This document shows, one piece after another, positions 33,398-45,394 of a stretch of DNA of 64,000 nucleotides (the first letter of the stretch is position 1; every line of letters starts with the position of its first letter). The notes beneath the pieces are model-generated. The model was given only the letters and a program-made list of their open reading frames with translations. It ran no database searches and was not told where the DNA came from. Source of the DNA: Dryobates pubescens. Taxonomy: Eukaryota > Chordata > Aves > Piciformes > Picidae. The stretch is from positions 1,240,001 through 1,304,000 of the forward strand of contig NC_071634.1 in the NCBI RefSeq assembly GCF_014839835.1, written 5' to 3'. The translations under genes and the position numbers were made by a program.

Positions 33398-34820
33398 AGT
33401 GGTCAAAGGGGGGAACTGATGAACAGAAAATTCTCATTAACAGAATAACCAAGTAGATAAGAATTTTCCTCGTTAGCTGAATGCTGGAATGCAGGGAGGG
33501 GGAGAGGAGTTGGCAGACAGCCTCTGCATAGATAAGGAATAGCAGGGTTTTTAGTCATTTACTTCTGCTAGTCCTAGACAAGATAGTTTTTGTATTAGAT
33601 AATGGACACCTGGACTTTTCTGCAAAATACTGACATACCTCTGTCATGACAAATAGACAACTTTTTGTATAAAGGTTTGCCCAAAACTGTCTGAAGACAC
33701 ACAGGCCTTTTGAAATGATTCTACCTGTGTCCGGCGCTGAAATAGAAGCATAATACAAGACACTTGCTGAGTCTCTTGTGTACCTTTCTCCAAGTCAGCC
33801 TCAAGCAGAGAAAAAGCCGAAAAAGGGCAGCGAAACCTGTGCCTCAGTGTGTTCAACCCATTCATCAACATCTTCCTCTGATATCGCCAGCGAGGGCGCG
33901 GATTCGGAAGACGACAACACCGATGCTGAGAAATTCACACAGCGCCGACTTTGCTTTACAGCCCCTTAGAAACAACGGAGCGCTTGGAGGCTTGCGGTTA
34001 CGGCATTCTGGCGACCGCACCCCGCCCACGAGCCCTGCCGGCCCCCACGGATACCGACGGCTCCGACCAAGGCGGTACCGGCTGACGCACCACCGACACC
34101 GGCAGCACCGAAAGTAGCGGCGGCCGCGGCAGCGCCCCCACTCCCCCAGTGGCTTCAGCTGCGCTACTCTGCTCAGATTGAAAGCAGCAGTGCTAATTTT
34201 ATCATTTCTGGTTGTAATGTCTTTCAGAGGTTTGTTATTCAGAGTTTTGCTAAGTTTTCCTAATAAGCATAACGAATAGTAAGCACTTGGTGTTTACAGG
34301 TACGTAGTACATAGTAATTGTAGCAAGGTAGGCCTACTCAGTGATGAGTTCAAATGGTCAGATTCTCTTTTGGTTCGAACCTTCTTAGTTGTGTGCCTAG
34401 GCGTTTCAAAGGAGCTCCCTGTAATATAGTTAAGGTTTGGAGTGAACAGGTATTCATTTTTAAAGGTATTCTTTAGCTAATGTGCAGAAGAATCAAGACT
34501 ATGAGGAAGCAGTATTTTGAATATCGATGATAATCGATCGAGCTGCTATTGATTTTTTGCTTTTAGCTCACGGTCATAGCTGTGAAGATTTTGAAGGCAA
34601 GTGTTGCTTTAATTTGCCTGATCACAGTCAATTCATATAAATCTTGTTTGACTAGAGGATCACACTCAATCAACTGTTAAAGATGTTACTCCTTTTGATC
34701 AATGGCTTCAATCTTGGTTTGGTAATATGTCTCCTTGGCTGTTGGGCCTACTTAAAGAAGGTTTAGGCTGGCTTGGTATTGTCTTGTTGGTTTTGCTTGT
34801 TTTGCGTATTGCATATGGAT

Positions 34821-35220
34821 TGTGTCCTGAGGCTGCTCCCCAGGGGGTACGTTGAGGATGCCATAGGAAGGTAAGAGCATGGCCTGGGGACATCCACCTG
34901 GGTGGAATGAGGACACTGGCCAGGCAGATGGTCCACCAAGGACCCAGCACTACACCAAGTGCGGGTTCCACAGCAAGGCTGGCGGTCAGCTGGGCAGCCT
35001 GTTGAGGGACTTGGGCAGAGGCATCACAGAGGAATATTGTAGTGTTGGAGCCTTTGTGTGAGGCGCTGCTGGGGCTGTGTCACAATCCAAACCCTCCCAA
35101 GGTGCTGCTGTGAGGTGTTGCTGGTGGCATATTTCTGAGGAGAGCACTTGTGGACCTTTTTGAGTGACTGCAAAGGCCAGGGCAGCCCTGGCCTTGAGAA
35201 GAAATTGAGAGGAGGCATGT
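34821..35220. other. Downstream spacer of gene 7
   Basis: Same 400-base spacer as at 19712-20110; no feature recognised. Confidence 0.6.
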
Positions 35221-35392
35221 GGGTCTGGTGTGCAGGAGAAGTTTATTGAGGGCAAAGCAGAGGGCAGAGGCAGGAGCAGCAAGGGGAAGGGAGGCGGTGT
35301 GACGGGCAAGCATGGCGACCATCAGGCCAGGGGCTTGTGCTGCAGGAGCTGTTGCAGGCTGTGTGTGGTGTCAGGGGGGGTGTGCAGGGCCC

Positions 35393-35710
35393 TCAGCAGG
35401 GGTAGCAGCCTCTCACGGCGCCGCAACCATAGCCCAGGCCAGCCAAGCCGTAGCCGTAGCCGTTGCCGAAGGCGCCGGAGGAGATGGGCTGTCCCTGGGC
35501 GTTGAGCTCGGTGCCCAGGGCAGCCCCTGAGGAGGATCCGACGGCGGTGCTCTGGGGGAAGGAGGTGAGGATGGGTCCTGGCAGGGTGACCAGCACGGGG
35601 GAAGGCTGGATGAAGACGCGGGAGTCCTGGCACTGCAAGGCGCAGGGCTCGTTGCAGCTGTTGGCCAGCGGGGTGGGTCCGCAGGGGCGGCAGCGGTCGT
35701 AGCAGGCCAT
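35393..35710 (-). CDS. Feather-type beta-keratin, gene 7
   Basis: Intact 105 codons; Ala-Leu at 24-25, Asn-83, but Val at 99 ([10 protein letters not shown]). It thus combines the common head with the rarer tail seen in genes 2 and 8. Intron 35731-35822 (92 nt); polyadenylation signal 35242-35247. Upstream sequence switches at about 36020 from the class I to the class II type, so the distal 13-bp motif is missing. Confidence 0.95.
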   Translation of the reverse strand: MACYDRCRPCGPTPLANSCNEPCALQCQDSRVFIQPSPVLVTLPGPILTSFPQSTAVGSSSGAALGTELNAQGQPISSGAFGNGYGYGLAGLGYGCGAVRGCYPC

Positions 35711-35892
35711 GGGTGTGGGGTGGAGGGGCCCTGGAAGAGAGAGAGGGTGTGGAGGGAGCGCAGGGGTGTGAGAGAGAAGGGCTTTGCGGCAGGAGAAGGA
35801 GGGTGAGGGACTGGAGGCTGACCTGGTGGAGGGAGCAGAGCGCAGGAGAAGGCGTCAGGAGGCGTCTGTGAGGGAGAGAGGCGCTGGGCCAG

Positions 35893-35963
35893 CTTTATGC
35901 TGGCAGGGCTGGCAGCAGATGTGAGCCCAGCCCAGCAGAGGTGGGGTGTCAGCAGTGAGGTCA
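35893..35963 (-). promoter_or_regulatory. Core promoter of keratin gene 7
   Basis: CATAAAG at 35893-35899; proximal motif 35951-35963. No distal copy; class II upstream. Confidence 0.7.
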
Positions 35964-36019
35964 TGGCGTGGCACTGGGCTGCTGTGGTTTGTGGCTGCCC
36001 TGTGCCCAGGGGGTCTCAT

Positions 36020-36890
36020 TTCCTACCAGCCCAGGCCGCTCTGCTGGCTTTGCTGCAGTGTAGATGGCCACCAGTGCTGTTTGTGCTGCCTGATGGCCTT
36101 GCGGTCCACTCTCCTTTAGCTCCTGAAGGTCCTGGTGCCTGCAGCATTTCCTGAAGAATGGCACAGAGCTCCTGCTATTAGTAACTGGAAAAATATCCAG
36201 GTGCAGGATGTGGGAGAGTAGAGCCTGATGAGCCTGACCTTGCTGGAAGGACAGGGGGTGGAAGGATGTGTCGAGGCGAGCACTGCCAAGCTGAAAGGGA
36301 CAGGAAGGTGACCGGGAGTGATTGATGTGGCCTTCGGAAGGGTAAGTGGTGTTTGAACCCCCTGCATGTCTTTGGTGTTGAGGTGAGGAGCTTTGTGGAA
36401 GAGGAGGAAGGCATGGGTGGTGATCACCTTGAAGCGTTGGTAAAGCCTTTGGTGCTGTGTCCACTGCATGCCCCTAGATTAGCCATGGAAGGACATGAGC
36501 ATGCTGGAGTGGATGCAGAGAATGATCTCAAAGGTCTTTTCCAAGGTGGTTAATTGTATTCTATTCTACTGCCTTGAAATGCTGAGGAGTGTGGAATGGT
36601 GATCAGGAGGTGGCTGAGAGTTGGTCTTGTTCAGCCGGGCTGGAGGGAAGAGATTCAGGCAAGTGTCCCTGGAGCAGCCTGAGTTCCTTGGAAGTATGAG
36701 CAGGAGAGTGGTGTTGTGTTGAAGGCTTGGAGCATGTGGTGGGCTTGTGGCACATTCTGGAGGAGTCCCTCAGCCAGACTGTGTGTCTTGCGGTAGTGGC
36801 AGCTACCTCTTCCTGAGAGAGGTCCTGTGGCCCTGTCCCAGCCACCCTCCAGGCCTCCCGAGCTGAGGCATTGTCCCATGTGAGGTTGGC
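36020..36890. repeat. Class II upstream block, copy 1
   Basis: Shared with 42060-43040 and 48286-49100 and unlike class I. It includes a conserved stretch GCTGAAAGGGACAGGAAGG and further on decayed CR1-like text (TCCCTGGAGCAGCCTGA). I recognise no gene. It begins about 120 bp upstream of the TATA box. Confidence 0.6.
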
Positions 36891-37570
36891 ACGGAAGGTG
36901 ATGGAGCAGATGATCTTGAGTGCCATCCCACAGCACATGGTGGAGAACTGGGCCATGAGGCCCAGTCAGCAAGGGGTTTGAAAGGCAGGTGCTGCCTGCC
37001 TGAGCAGATCTCCTTCCATACCAAGGGCTCCACGTGGTGGATGAGGGAGCAGCTTTGGGTGGTTTTCAGCAGGGCTTTAGGAAGCTCTTTGCCAGTGTGC
37101 CCCACAGGCTGCCCCTGGAGAAAGTGGCTGCTGACAGCTGGGAGCTGCAGACTCTGCCCTGGGCACCAAACTGGCAGCATGGCTGTGCCCCTCGAGTGGT
37201 GGTGGATGGAGGCCAATCCAGTTGGTGGCTGCTCAGCAGTGCTGTTCTGCAGGGCTCTGCTGGGGCCTGTTCTCTTTAGGATCTTCTATCCCTGATGTGG
37301 GCAAGGGATGGAGGGCACACTCAGTAAGCTTGCAGATGACACCAAGATCCACAGGAAGCCTGATGTGCTTGAGGGTAGGAATGTTGTAGAGAGGGCTCTG
37401 GCCATGGGGGATCGATGGCTAAGGACAATGGGTTGAGGGTCACCAAAACTCTATTTGTGGTGCTTAGGGCAATGGTTTGCAGTTGGATTGGTAGTGTTGG
37501 TTAAAGATTGGACTGAGTTGTACTGAGGGACCTTTCCAACTCGTGACTCTGTGCTTGAGGAGTGTGTTGC
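36890..37570 (+). mobile_element. Old CR1 RT remnant and 3' end
   Basis: Same decayed CR1 as at 3105-3800, uninterrupted here from the VMEQ-like text to the 3' end near 37560. The 230 bases that follow carry no recognised feature. Confidence 0.65.
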
Positions 37571-37999
37571 CAGGGAGAGATGGCGAGAGAGGTGTGGGCA
37601 GAAGTGCCTTGGTGTGTCCACGCCTGAATTTGGCGATGAGAATGGTTTGAGTTACATTCTGGAAGTCTCCTTGTGCTACTCTCTGGTGCTCTGGCTGGGT
37701 CTTTTGTTTTGAAGAGAGGTCTTCTGGCCCCTTTCCAACCCACTCCCACGGCCTCTTGAGCTCAGACCTTTTCCCCTATGAGGCTGGCAGAAGCTTGGGA
37801 GAAGAAAGGCAGAGGAGGCACCTGGGTCTGGTGTGCAGGAGAAGTTTATTGAGGGCAAAGCAGAGGGCAGAGGCAGGAGCAGCAAGGGCCAGGAAGGGAG
37901 GCGGTGTGAGGGGCAAGCGGGGCGAGCATCAGGCCAGGGGCTTGTGCTGCAGGAGCTGTTGCAGGCTATGTGTGGTGTCAGGGGGGGTGTGCAGGGCCC

Positions 38000-38317
38000 T
38001 CAGCAGGGGTAGCAGCCTCTCACGGCGCCGCAGCCATAGCCCAGGCCAGCCAAGCCGTAGCCGTAGCCGTAGCCGAAGGCGCCGGAGGAGATGGGCTGTC
38101 CCTGGGCGTTGAGCTCGGTGCCCAGGGCAGCCCCTGAGGAGGATCCGACGGCGGTGCTCTGTGGGAAGGAGGTGAGGATGGGTCCTGGCAGGGTGACCAG
38201 CACGGGGGAAGGCTGGATGAAGACGCGGGAGTCCTGGCACTGCCTGACGCAGGGCTCGTTGCAGCTGTTGGCCAGCGGGGTGGGTCCGCAGGGGCGGCAG
38301 CGGTCGTAGCAGGCCAT
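38000..38317 (-). CDS. Feather-type beta-keratin, gene 8
   Basis: Intact 105 codons with the most divergent set of variants: Val-Arg at 24-25, Tyr-83 (tail [10 protein letters not shown]) and Val-99. The same set can be read in the damaged gene 2. Intron 38338-38429 (92 nt); polyadenylation signal 37845-37850. The upstream region is class I but jumps at about 39290 into an old CR1 block instead of LTR 'D' or R1. Confidence 0.95.
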   Translation of the reverse strand: MACYDRCRPCGPTPLANSCNEPCVRQCQDSRVFIQPSPVLVTLPGPILTSFPQSTAVGSSSGAALGTELNAQGQPISSGAFGYGYGYGLAGLGYGCGAVRGCYPC

Positions 38318-38499
38318 GGGTGTGGGGTGGAGGGGCCCTGGAAGAGAGAGAGGGTGTGGAGGGAGCACAGGGCTGTGAGAGAGATGGCCTTTGGGGCAGC
38401 AGAAGGAGGGTGAGGGGCTGGAGGCTGACCTGGTGGAGGGAGCAGAGCGCAGGAGAAGGCGTCAGGAGGCGTCTTTGAGGGAGAGAGGCGCTGGGCCGG

Positions 38500-38570
38500 C
38501 TTTATGCTGGCAGGGCTGGCAGCAGAGGTGAGCCCAGCCCAGCAGAGGTGGGGTGTCAGCAGTGAGGTCA
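38500..38570 (-). promoter_or_regulatory. Core promoter of keratin gene 8
   Basis: CATAAAG at 38500-38506; proximal motif 38558-38570; distal motif 38762-38774. Confidence 0.7.
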
Positions 38571-38943
38571 CGGCGTGGCTCTGGGCTGCTGTGGTTTGTG
38601 GCTGCCCTGTGGCTGGGGGTCTCATTTCCTGTGGCCCAGGAACAGCTCCTTTGGCCCTGTTGTCTGTGAGCAAAGAGGGAGCTGTGTGTGAGCTGGAGCC
38701 TGGAGGCCCTCTTGGGCACAGCAGTTCCTCTATGCTGGAGCCTTCTGTTCTGAGAGGAGTAAGCAGTGAGGTCAGCAGCTCTGCCACCTTGGACTTGCAG
38801 AGGACACACTTGGCCTTGTTTAGTAACCTGCTTGACAAAGTATCTTGGGAGGCCGTCCTGAAGGACACAGGAGTCCAGTATGAGCAGGCCTGACCAGACA
38901 GTCTTCAAGCAGGACCTCTTGGTGACTCAGCAGCAGGTCATAG

Positions 38944-39290
38944 AGTGCCAGAATCAGAGAATTGTTTGGATTGGAGAGGACCTCTAAGAGGATCAAGTGC
39001 AAGCATTGCCCTAGCCCCACCATGGGCATTAAAGCACGTGCCAAAGTGCCATGTGCACAGGTTTCTTGAAGACTTCCTGGAGAAAGAGAAGGCATTGGGG
39101 TAGGGCAGGCTGGCTGCACAGAGAGCTGGGGCTGGAGCTCCTCAAGAGAAGAGTTCCTGACCTGTGGATGCCAAAGCAGGGAACCCAGGAGGACTCCAAG
39201 GGCTTTGTGAGCATCTGAAGGGAGCAAATGAGAGAGGGCAAAGCCAAGTAGGATTGCTGCTGCTTCTGCACAGCAGAAGTGCCTTTGTCA
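38944..39290 (-). repeat. CR1 3' end and shared class I sequence upstream of gene 8
   Basis: CR1 3' end (-) from about 38944 to 39115, then shared unrecognised sequence that stops abruptly at about 39290 (after GAAGTGCCTTTGTC). Confidence 0.6.
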
Positions 39291-41200
39291 AAATTGCCCA
39301 GAAGGGAGAGAGCCTTTACATTGGAAGTCATGTGGATTCAATTGCAGACTGTCCCCATGCTCCTAAAGACAAGCAGGTTCTGAATAAGGGCAGCCTAGCT
39401 GAACAGAGAAAATGTGACTTAGCCTGGCTCAGGTGCAGCTGAGCCTGTGTGTAGGCCTGGTGTTTCTCCCCAGAGTGCTGCATGCAGCATGCAGTTGCAG
39501 AGTCCAGGCCTAGGTGCTGGGGCTTCCTGGCAAGGGTTGGGCAATGGCTATGAGCCCAGGTGAGCATTTCCAGGCTGTTTTTCAGGCAAGCAGTGCTGGA
39601 TGCTGAGGAAGATGAAGGGAGGTGGGAAGGAGTGGTGTGGGCAGGAATGCTGAGGGAGCTGACTGCTGACCTTGGGAGGCCACTGTGCCTTAGCTTGGGA
39701 TGGCCATGGTGCCTTGGAGCTGTTCTTGAGGAGTGTGAGAAATCTCAGAGCCCTCCTGTGTTTGAGGCTTCAGTAGGAAGATCTGAGATATTAGACCCTG
39801 GTGAGCCTGACGTTGTCTCTAGGGCAGGTTCTCCAGAAAATCCTCCTGGCAAGCTCTGCCAGGCTCCTGGAAGCCAAGAAGGGGATGGGGAGTTGTCAGC
39901 CTGGGTTCTAGAAGGGAAACTGTCCTTGGCCATCCTCCATGCGTTCTCCATTGAACTGGGTGGCTTTGTGGAGGCACAGAGAGCTGTGGCTGATATTCCC
40001 CTCCCTAAAGCTGTGAGAGATTCTGAGTGCATGCTGCTACAGAAGCTGGCCAGCAGCCTGCTCTGTAAGTCACCAGTGTGGTACACTGCAAAGTGCTTAA
40101 GCTCTGGGCCCAGAGGCTTCTGATGAGTGCCCCAAAATCTGGCTGGGGCAAGTCTCAAGTGGTGGAGCCCAGAACTCGTATCCGTGGGGCCCAGTGTTGG
40201 CCATCCTCATCCATCCCTGGGGTAAGGTGAAAGGGTGCTCAGCAGCCAGGTGGCAGCAGGTGATGGCCATGTGAGGAGGCTAAAGAGGAAGAGTGAGCTT
40301 GACTACAGGCCTGATGGTGTCACCCCTGTGCCCAGCAAGACCATGGAGAAGATCTTGCTGGAGACTGTGGCAAGATGAGCAGAGAACAGAGAGATGCTGA
40401 GTGACAAGCAGCATGGCTTCAAGAAGGTCTCAGTGTGGCTGACAAATTTGGTGGCCTTCTGCAAGAGGGTTGGAGTGTTGGTGGGTAAGGGCAGAGCACC
40501 TGATGTCACCTACCTGGACGTGTGCAAAGCGTTTGTCAGTGTCCTGCACAACAGCCAAGTCTCTCAACTGAAGAGCTGTGGACTTGCTGGGGGGACAGGT
40601 TGGTGGATAAGGAATAGTCTGGATGCCCACACTCAGAGAGTTGTGGTCCAAGGTTTGAAGTACAAGTGGAGACCAGTAACGAGTGGTGTCCCTCAGAGGT
40701 GCACCTTGGGAGCAGGTCTTTGTTGGTGACATGGGATCAAGGCACCCTCAGCAAGTCTGTGGATGACAGCAAGCTGTGTGGTGTGGCTGACAGGCTGGAG
40801 GGACGAGCTGCTGCATGAGCAGCAGGTCAAGGGAGGTGATGCTCCATGGTGACTCAACTGTCAGGAGAGCTCAGCTGCAGTGTGGGGTTGAGCTTTGGGG
40901 CCCCCAGGCCAGGAAGGACATGGAGGTGTTGGAATGGATCCAGAGGAGGCCAGGAAGATGAGGCCAAGCTGAGAGAGTTGGGCTTGTCCAGCCTGGCTGG
41001 TGGGAGGAGATTCAGCCAAGTGTCCCTGGAGCAGGCTGAATTCATTGGAAGGGTGTGCAGGAGAGTGCTTGAAGGCTGTGAGCAAGTGGTGGACTTGTGG
41101 CACATTCTGGAAGAGTCCAGGTGGTAGAGTGAGTGTCTAGAGGTAATGCTGGTCACTCCTTCCTATGAGAGGTCTTCTGGCACTTTTCCCACCCACCCCC
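39290..41200 (+). mobile_element. Old CR1 LINE block (second lineage), direct copy
   Basis: Plus-strand CR1 RT text: [51 protein letters not shown], then downstream text from a CR1 ORF2 end (EVLEWIQRRPG-like near 40925). It differs clearly from the CR1 remnants in class I spacers and is too decayed to be active. The first part (39290-39640) is unrecognised. A nearly identical inverted copy lies at 55345-57250. Confidence 0.75.
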
Positions 41201-41442
41201 AAGCCAAGCCATTTTCCCCTGTGAGGCTGGCAGAGGCCTGGGAGAAGAAATGCAGAGGAGGCACCTGGGTCTGGTGTGCAGGAGAAGTTTATTGAGGGCA
41301 AAGCAGAGGGCAGAGGCAGGAGCAGCAAGGGCCAGGAAGGGACGTGGTGTGAGGGGCTAGCAGGCCGAGCATGAGGCCAGGGGCTTGTGCTGCAGGAGCT
41401 GTTGCAGGCTGTGTGTTGTGTCAGGGGGGGTGTGCAGGGCCC

Positions 41443-41760
41443 TCAGCAGGGGTAGCAGCCTCTTGCGGCGCCGCAGCCATAGCCCAGGCCAGCCAAGCCG
41501 TAGCCGTAGCCGTTGCCGAAGGCGCCGGAGGAGATGGGCTGTCCCTGGGCGTTGAGCTCGGTGCCCAGGGCAGCCCCTGAGGAGGATCCGACGGCGGTGC
41601 TCTGGGGGAAGGAGGTGAGGATGGGTCCTGGCAGGGTGACCAGCACGGGGGAAGGCTGGATGAAGACGCGGGAGTCCTGGCACTGCAAGGCGCAGGGCTC
41701 GTTGCAGCTGTTGGCCAGCGGGGTGGGTCCGCAGGGGCGGCAGCGGTCGTAGCAGGCCAT
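41443..41760 (-). CDS. Feather-type beta-keratin, gene 9
   Basis: Intact 105 codons, protein equal to genes 3 and 5 (Ala-Leu, Asn-83, Ala-99). Intron 41781-41872 (92 nt); polyadenylation signal 41288-41293. The downstream side is the old CR1 block. The upstream side is class II with a private palindromic insertion. Confidence 0.95.
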   Translation of the reverse strand: MACYDRCRPCGPTPLANSCNEPCALQCQDSRVFIQPSPVLVTLPGPILTSFPQSTAVGSSSGAALGTELNAQGQPISSGAFGNGYGYGLAGLGYGCGAARGCYPC

Positions 41761-41942
41761 GGGTGTGGGGTGGAGGGGGCCTGGAAGAGAGAGAGGGTGT
41801 TGAGGGAGTGCAGGGCTGTGAGAGAGATGGCCTTTGGGGCAGCAGAAGGAGGGTGAGGGGCTGGAGGCTGACCTGGTGGAGGGAGCAGAGAGCAGGAGAA
41901 GGCGTCAGGAGGCGTCTGTGAGGGAGAGAGGCGCTGGGCCGG

Positions 41943-42013
41943 CTTTATGCTGGCAGGGCTGGCAGCAGAGGTGAGCCCAGCCCAGCAGAGGTGGGGTGTC
42001 AGCAGTGAGGTCA
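41943..42013 (-). promoter_or_regulatory. Core promoter of keratin gene 9
   Basis: CATAAAG at 41943-41949; proximal motif 42001-42013; no distal copy. Confidence 0.7.
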
Positions 42014-42059
42014 CGGCGTGGCACTGGGCTGCTGTGGTTTGTGGCTGCCCTGTGGCTGG

Positions 42060-43040
42060 GAGGTCTCATTTGCTGTCAGCCCAGGAAGCTCTACTGGCTT
42101 TGCGGCAGTGTAGATGACCACCAGCGCTGTTTGAGCTGGCTGATGGCCTTGGGGGCCACTCTCCTTTAGCTCCTGAAGGTCCTGGTGCCTGAAGCATTTC
42201 CTGAAGAATGGCACAGAGCTCCTGCACTTAGTAAGTGGAAAAATATCCAGGTGCAGGATGTGAGAGAGTAGAGCCTTTTGAGCCTGACCTTGCTGGAAGG
42301 ACAGGGGGTGGAAGGATGTGTCGAGGCGAGCACTGCCAAGCTGAAAGGGACAGGAAGGTGACAGGGAGGGATTGGTGTGGCCTTCGGAAGGGTAAGTGGT
42401 GTTTGAACGGCCTGCATGTCTTTGGTGTTGAAGTGAGGATCTTTGTGGAAGAGGAGGAAGGCATGGGTGGTGATCACCTTGAAGCGTTGGTAAAGCCTTT
42501 GGTGCTGTGTCCACTGCATGCCCCTAGACGAGCTGATCCGGCAGGGGCTGTGTGAGTGGGCAGGCTGAATCTCCATCTTTGCTCAGCTCTCATGAGAGCT
42601 GAGCTGCAGTGCAGTGTTCAGCTGTGTGGCCACAGCCATGGAAGGACATGAGCATGCTGGAGTGGATGCAGAGAATGATCTCAAAGGTCTTTTCCAAGGT
42701 GGTTAATTGTATTCTATTCTACTGCCTTGAAATGCTGAGGAGTGTGGAATGATGATCAGGAGGTGGCTGAGAGAGTTGGTCTTGTTCAGCCGGGCTGGAG
42801 GGAAGGGATTCAGGCAAGTGTCCCTGGAGCAGCCTGAGTTCCTTGGAAGTATGAGCAGGAGAGTGGTGTTGTGTTGAAGGCTTGGAGCACGTGGTGGGCT
42901 TGTGGCACATTCTGGAGGAGTCCCTCAGCCAGACTGTGTGTCTTGCAGTAGTGGCAGCTACCTCTTCCTGAGAGAGGTCCTGTGCCCTGTCCCAGCCACC
43001 CTCCAGGCCTCCCGAGCTGTGGCATTGTCCCATGTGAGGT
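42060..43040. repeat. Class II upstream block, copy 2
   Basis: Matches 36020-36890 except for an extra segment of about 110 bases at 42529-42638. Confidence 0.6.
42581..42604. repeat. Perfect 24-bp palindrome
   Basis: Two 12-base arms, GCTCAGCTCTCA and its exact reverse complement, meet with no spacer inside the segment private to the gene 9 unit. It could extrude as a hairpin. Function unknown. Confidence 0.8.
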
Positions 43041-43675
43041 TGGCATGGAAGGTGATGGAGCAGATGATCTTGAGTGCCATCCCACAGCACATGGTGGAGA
43101 ACTGGGCCATGAGGCCCAGTCAGCAAAGGGTTTGAAAGGCAGTTGCTGCCTGCCTGAGCAGATCTCCTTCCATACCAAGTGCTCCACGTGGCAGATGAGG
43201 GAGAAGCGTTGGATGGTTTTCAGCAGGGCTTTAGGAAGCTCTTTGCCATTGTGCCCCACAGGCTGCTCCTGCAGAAAGTGGCTGCTGACAGCTGGGAGCT
43301 GCAGACTCTGCCCTGGGGACCAAAGTGGCAATGCTATGACAATGGGATGAGGGTCACCAAAACTCTGCTCTATCTCTGGTGCCTCGGGCCATGCTTTGGT
43401 GTTGGATTGGTAGTGTTGCTTAAAGCTTGGGCTCGGTTATTTTGATGGAGTTTTCCATCTCAAGTGAGTCTGTGATGCAAGAGTTCTGCCAGCTCCCATC
43501 TCCTTGTCAAACATGGTGTTGAAGTGTGTTGTGATGTTGTGGGAGCAGCCAGGGCTTGCTGTGGCATGGAGATACGGGCATGCCCTTAAAGGCAAGCCCA
43601 GGGAGAGCTTTCTCTACCACTCACCTGGCCAACAGGATGGTTGCTTGCTGCTTAGGAGCATTAAGAAGAAGCATC

Positions 43676-44296
43676 CTCGTGCTGCCAAGGCCACCACTCA
43701 AACAAGTCCCTTAGCACCACCCCTGCACAGCTTCTCCATCCCTCCAGCCCTGGACAGCCTGGTGCAGGGCTCAACAAGCCTTTCCATTAAGAAATTCTTC
43801 CTCATATCTAACTGAAAGCTCCCCTGGTGCAAATTGAGGCCATTTGCTCTTGCCCTCTGCCTTGTTCCTTGGGAGAAGAGACCAACCTCTACCAGTCTCC
43901 AATGGCCTTTCTGAGATTTGCACACACTCCAAAGCTCTTCCCTCAGCCTCCCATTTTCCAGGCTGAAGAAGCCCAGGTCCCCCAAATGCTCCTCACCAGA
44001 CCTGTGCTCCAAACCCCTCACCAGCTTCATTGCCCTTCTCTGAACCTGCTGCAGCACCTCAATGTCCTTCTGGGAGTGAGAGGCCTGAAAAGTGAGCACA
44101 GGATGGGAGCTGTGGCCTCCACAGTGCCCCACAGTGCAGGGGGCATGGTCACCTTCTGCTCCTGCTGCTCACACTCTTGCTGATCCAAGCCAGGAGGCTG
44201 GAGGCTGCCTTGGCAACCGGAGCACAAGCTGGCTGATCTCCAGCTGGATATTGACCAACATCTCTAGGTCCTTTTCCTTGGTGATAAGCAAGTGGG
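43676..44296 (-). mobile_element. CR1 LINE fragment, R1 copy 4
   Basis: Same fragment as in the other R1 copies. Confidence 0.8.
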
Positions 44297-44575
44297 GGGC
44301 GAGCAAAGATCTTCAGTGGCCAGAGGTCAAGGTTTAAGTGCCCAGGCTCAGAAGGCAGAGAGGTAAAAGGGTAGCAGAGGGGAATGTGCCCAAAGTGCCA
44401 CCTTCTTGGCCACGCCGCCCCACAGGAGCCTCAGCAGCCCAGCCAAGCAGGGCCAAGGGCCTGCTCCTGCTTCTGGTCCTCAGGACCTCAGGGAGCCCAC
44501 CCTGAGCAGGCAGCTGACCTCACAGAGGGAGCTTTCTGTGTGACCTCAGATCAGAGAGATGGTTGCTTGGAGACC

Positions 44576-45394
44576 TGTGGTAGGTTGAGAGAAGGCCCAG
44601 CTCTCCCTCCCCCACAGAGAAAGAAAGCACAGCTAGCTCAGTCGGAGAAGCAAAGGAATGCTGCATTTACAAGCATCTGGGTGCTGGCCCAGATGCCACT
44701 GCGCAGGCCACACCTGGGAGGTCCCAAGGGGTAGCCCCAGCCCAGGGGGTGGTCACAGGGAACCAGGTATTCCATTCCCATAATGCCCTGCTCCCCTTTA
44801 AAATGTCCATGCGGGGTCTTCACTTCCTCTTTCATTCCCTGCTGCTGCCTAGGTAAAATGGCATGAGCTGCCTCCCTCGGGCCTGCACAGGCCCAAGGCT
44901 GGGTTTGGGGATGTGGGGAGGAAAGAGCCCTGGGGCTTTTGGGTGTACACCCAGGAGGGGATGGGACGTTCTTGGGTATGTTCTGGGATCTCTCTCTTTT
45001 GTCATGGTGCTTGTGGTCCTCTGTAAAAACTTTCATTGTTGTTTTTATAGTTTTCCTATTTAATCTTTCCATCACTTTTTGCAATCCGTTTGTCTGAGTG
45101 GTTATTTCTGCCTGTGGTGGGGAGGGGATCTGCCCCAACCCAATACACAAGCGCATGCGGGATTAATGATCACCTGGCATTGAAGGGCATTCCGGCTGGT
45201 TGCTCAGAAGCAGACAGGCTGGAAAGGGAGAACAGAGTGGAACTGAGGAACATTCCAACTGCACTAAAAGTTAAAGCTACAGTCTACCAATCTAGCAATG
45301 AAATTCATTTAGACCTATCTTTGTTTGTCAAAATATTCAGCCAGAGTGTCCCAGCACTGTCCCTTTCTTAAAGGCACAGCCTCAAACGGTCACA
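44576..45394 (-). mobile_element. ERVL-type solo LTR 'A', copy 4
   Basis: 819 bp; AGACC flanks at 44571-44575 and 45395-45399. Confidence 0.85.

Larger units (their letters stand above)
26844..33797 (+). mobile_element. Gammaretrovirus-like (ERV1) provirus nested in the ERVK-like fossil
   Basis: About 6.95 kb, bounded by LTRs at 26844-27225 and 33417-33797 (TGATGAACAG...GTCA) and by the 4-bp target duplication GCCT (26840-26843, 33798-33801). The empty site is visible in copy 1 of the host element near 17787-17797. A polypurine tract (AAAGGGGGGAAC) precedes the 3' LTR. The LTRs differ at about six positions plus one indel over 381 bp, so the insertion is young on the scale of this locus, probably a few million years at typical neutral rates. 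Gag and pol look nearly whole, with about one break besides the usual gag stop; env is mostly gone. The primer-binding site begins TGGCGACCGCGGC near 27229; I cannot assign its tRNA. Confidence 0.9.
26268..34820 (+). mobile_element. ERVK-like fossil, copy 2, split by a provirus
   Basis: 5' LTR 26268-26680, primer site and short leader to 26843; then a nested gammaretrovirus-like provirus (26844-33797); then the remaining gag (33798-34110) and env transmembrane parts (about 34545-34820). It is the sister of copy 1, inserted at the same place in the keratin spacer and ending at the same joint with downstream spacer. It is heavily broken and shorter internally than copy 1. Confidence 0.75.

Noticed and set aside
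39560-40123. 187-codon plus-strand ORF as a host gene
   Set aside because: It lies in the old CR1 block, has no recognisable domain, and its reverse copy at 56464-56985 differs in frame and length.
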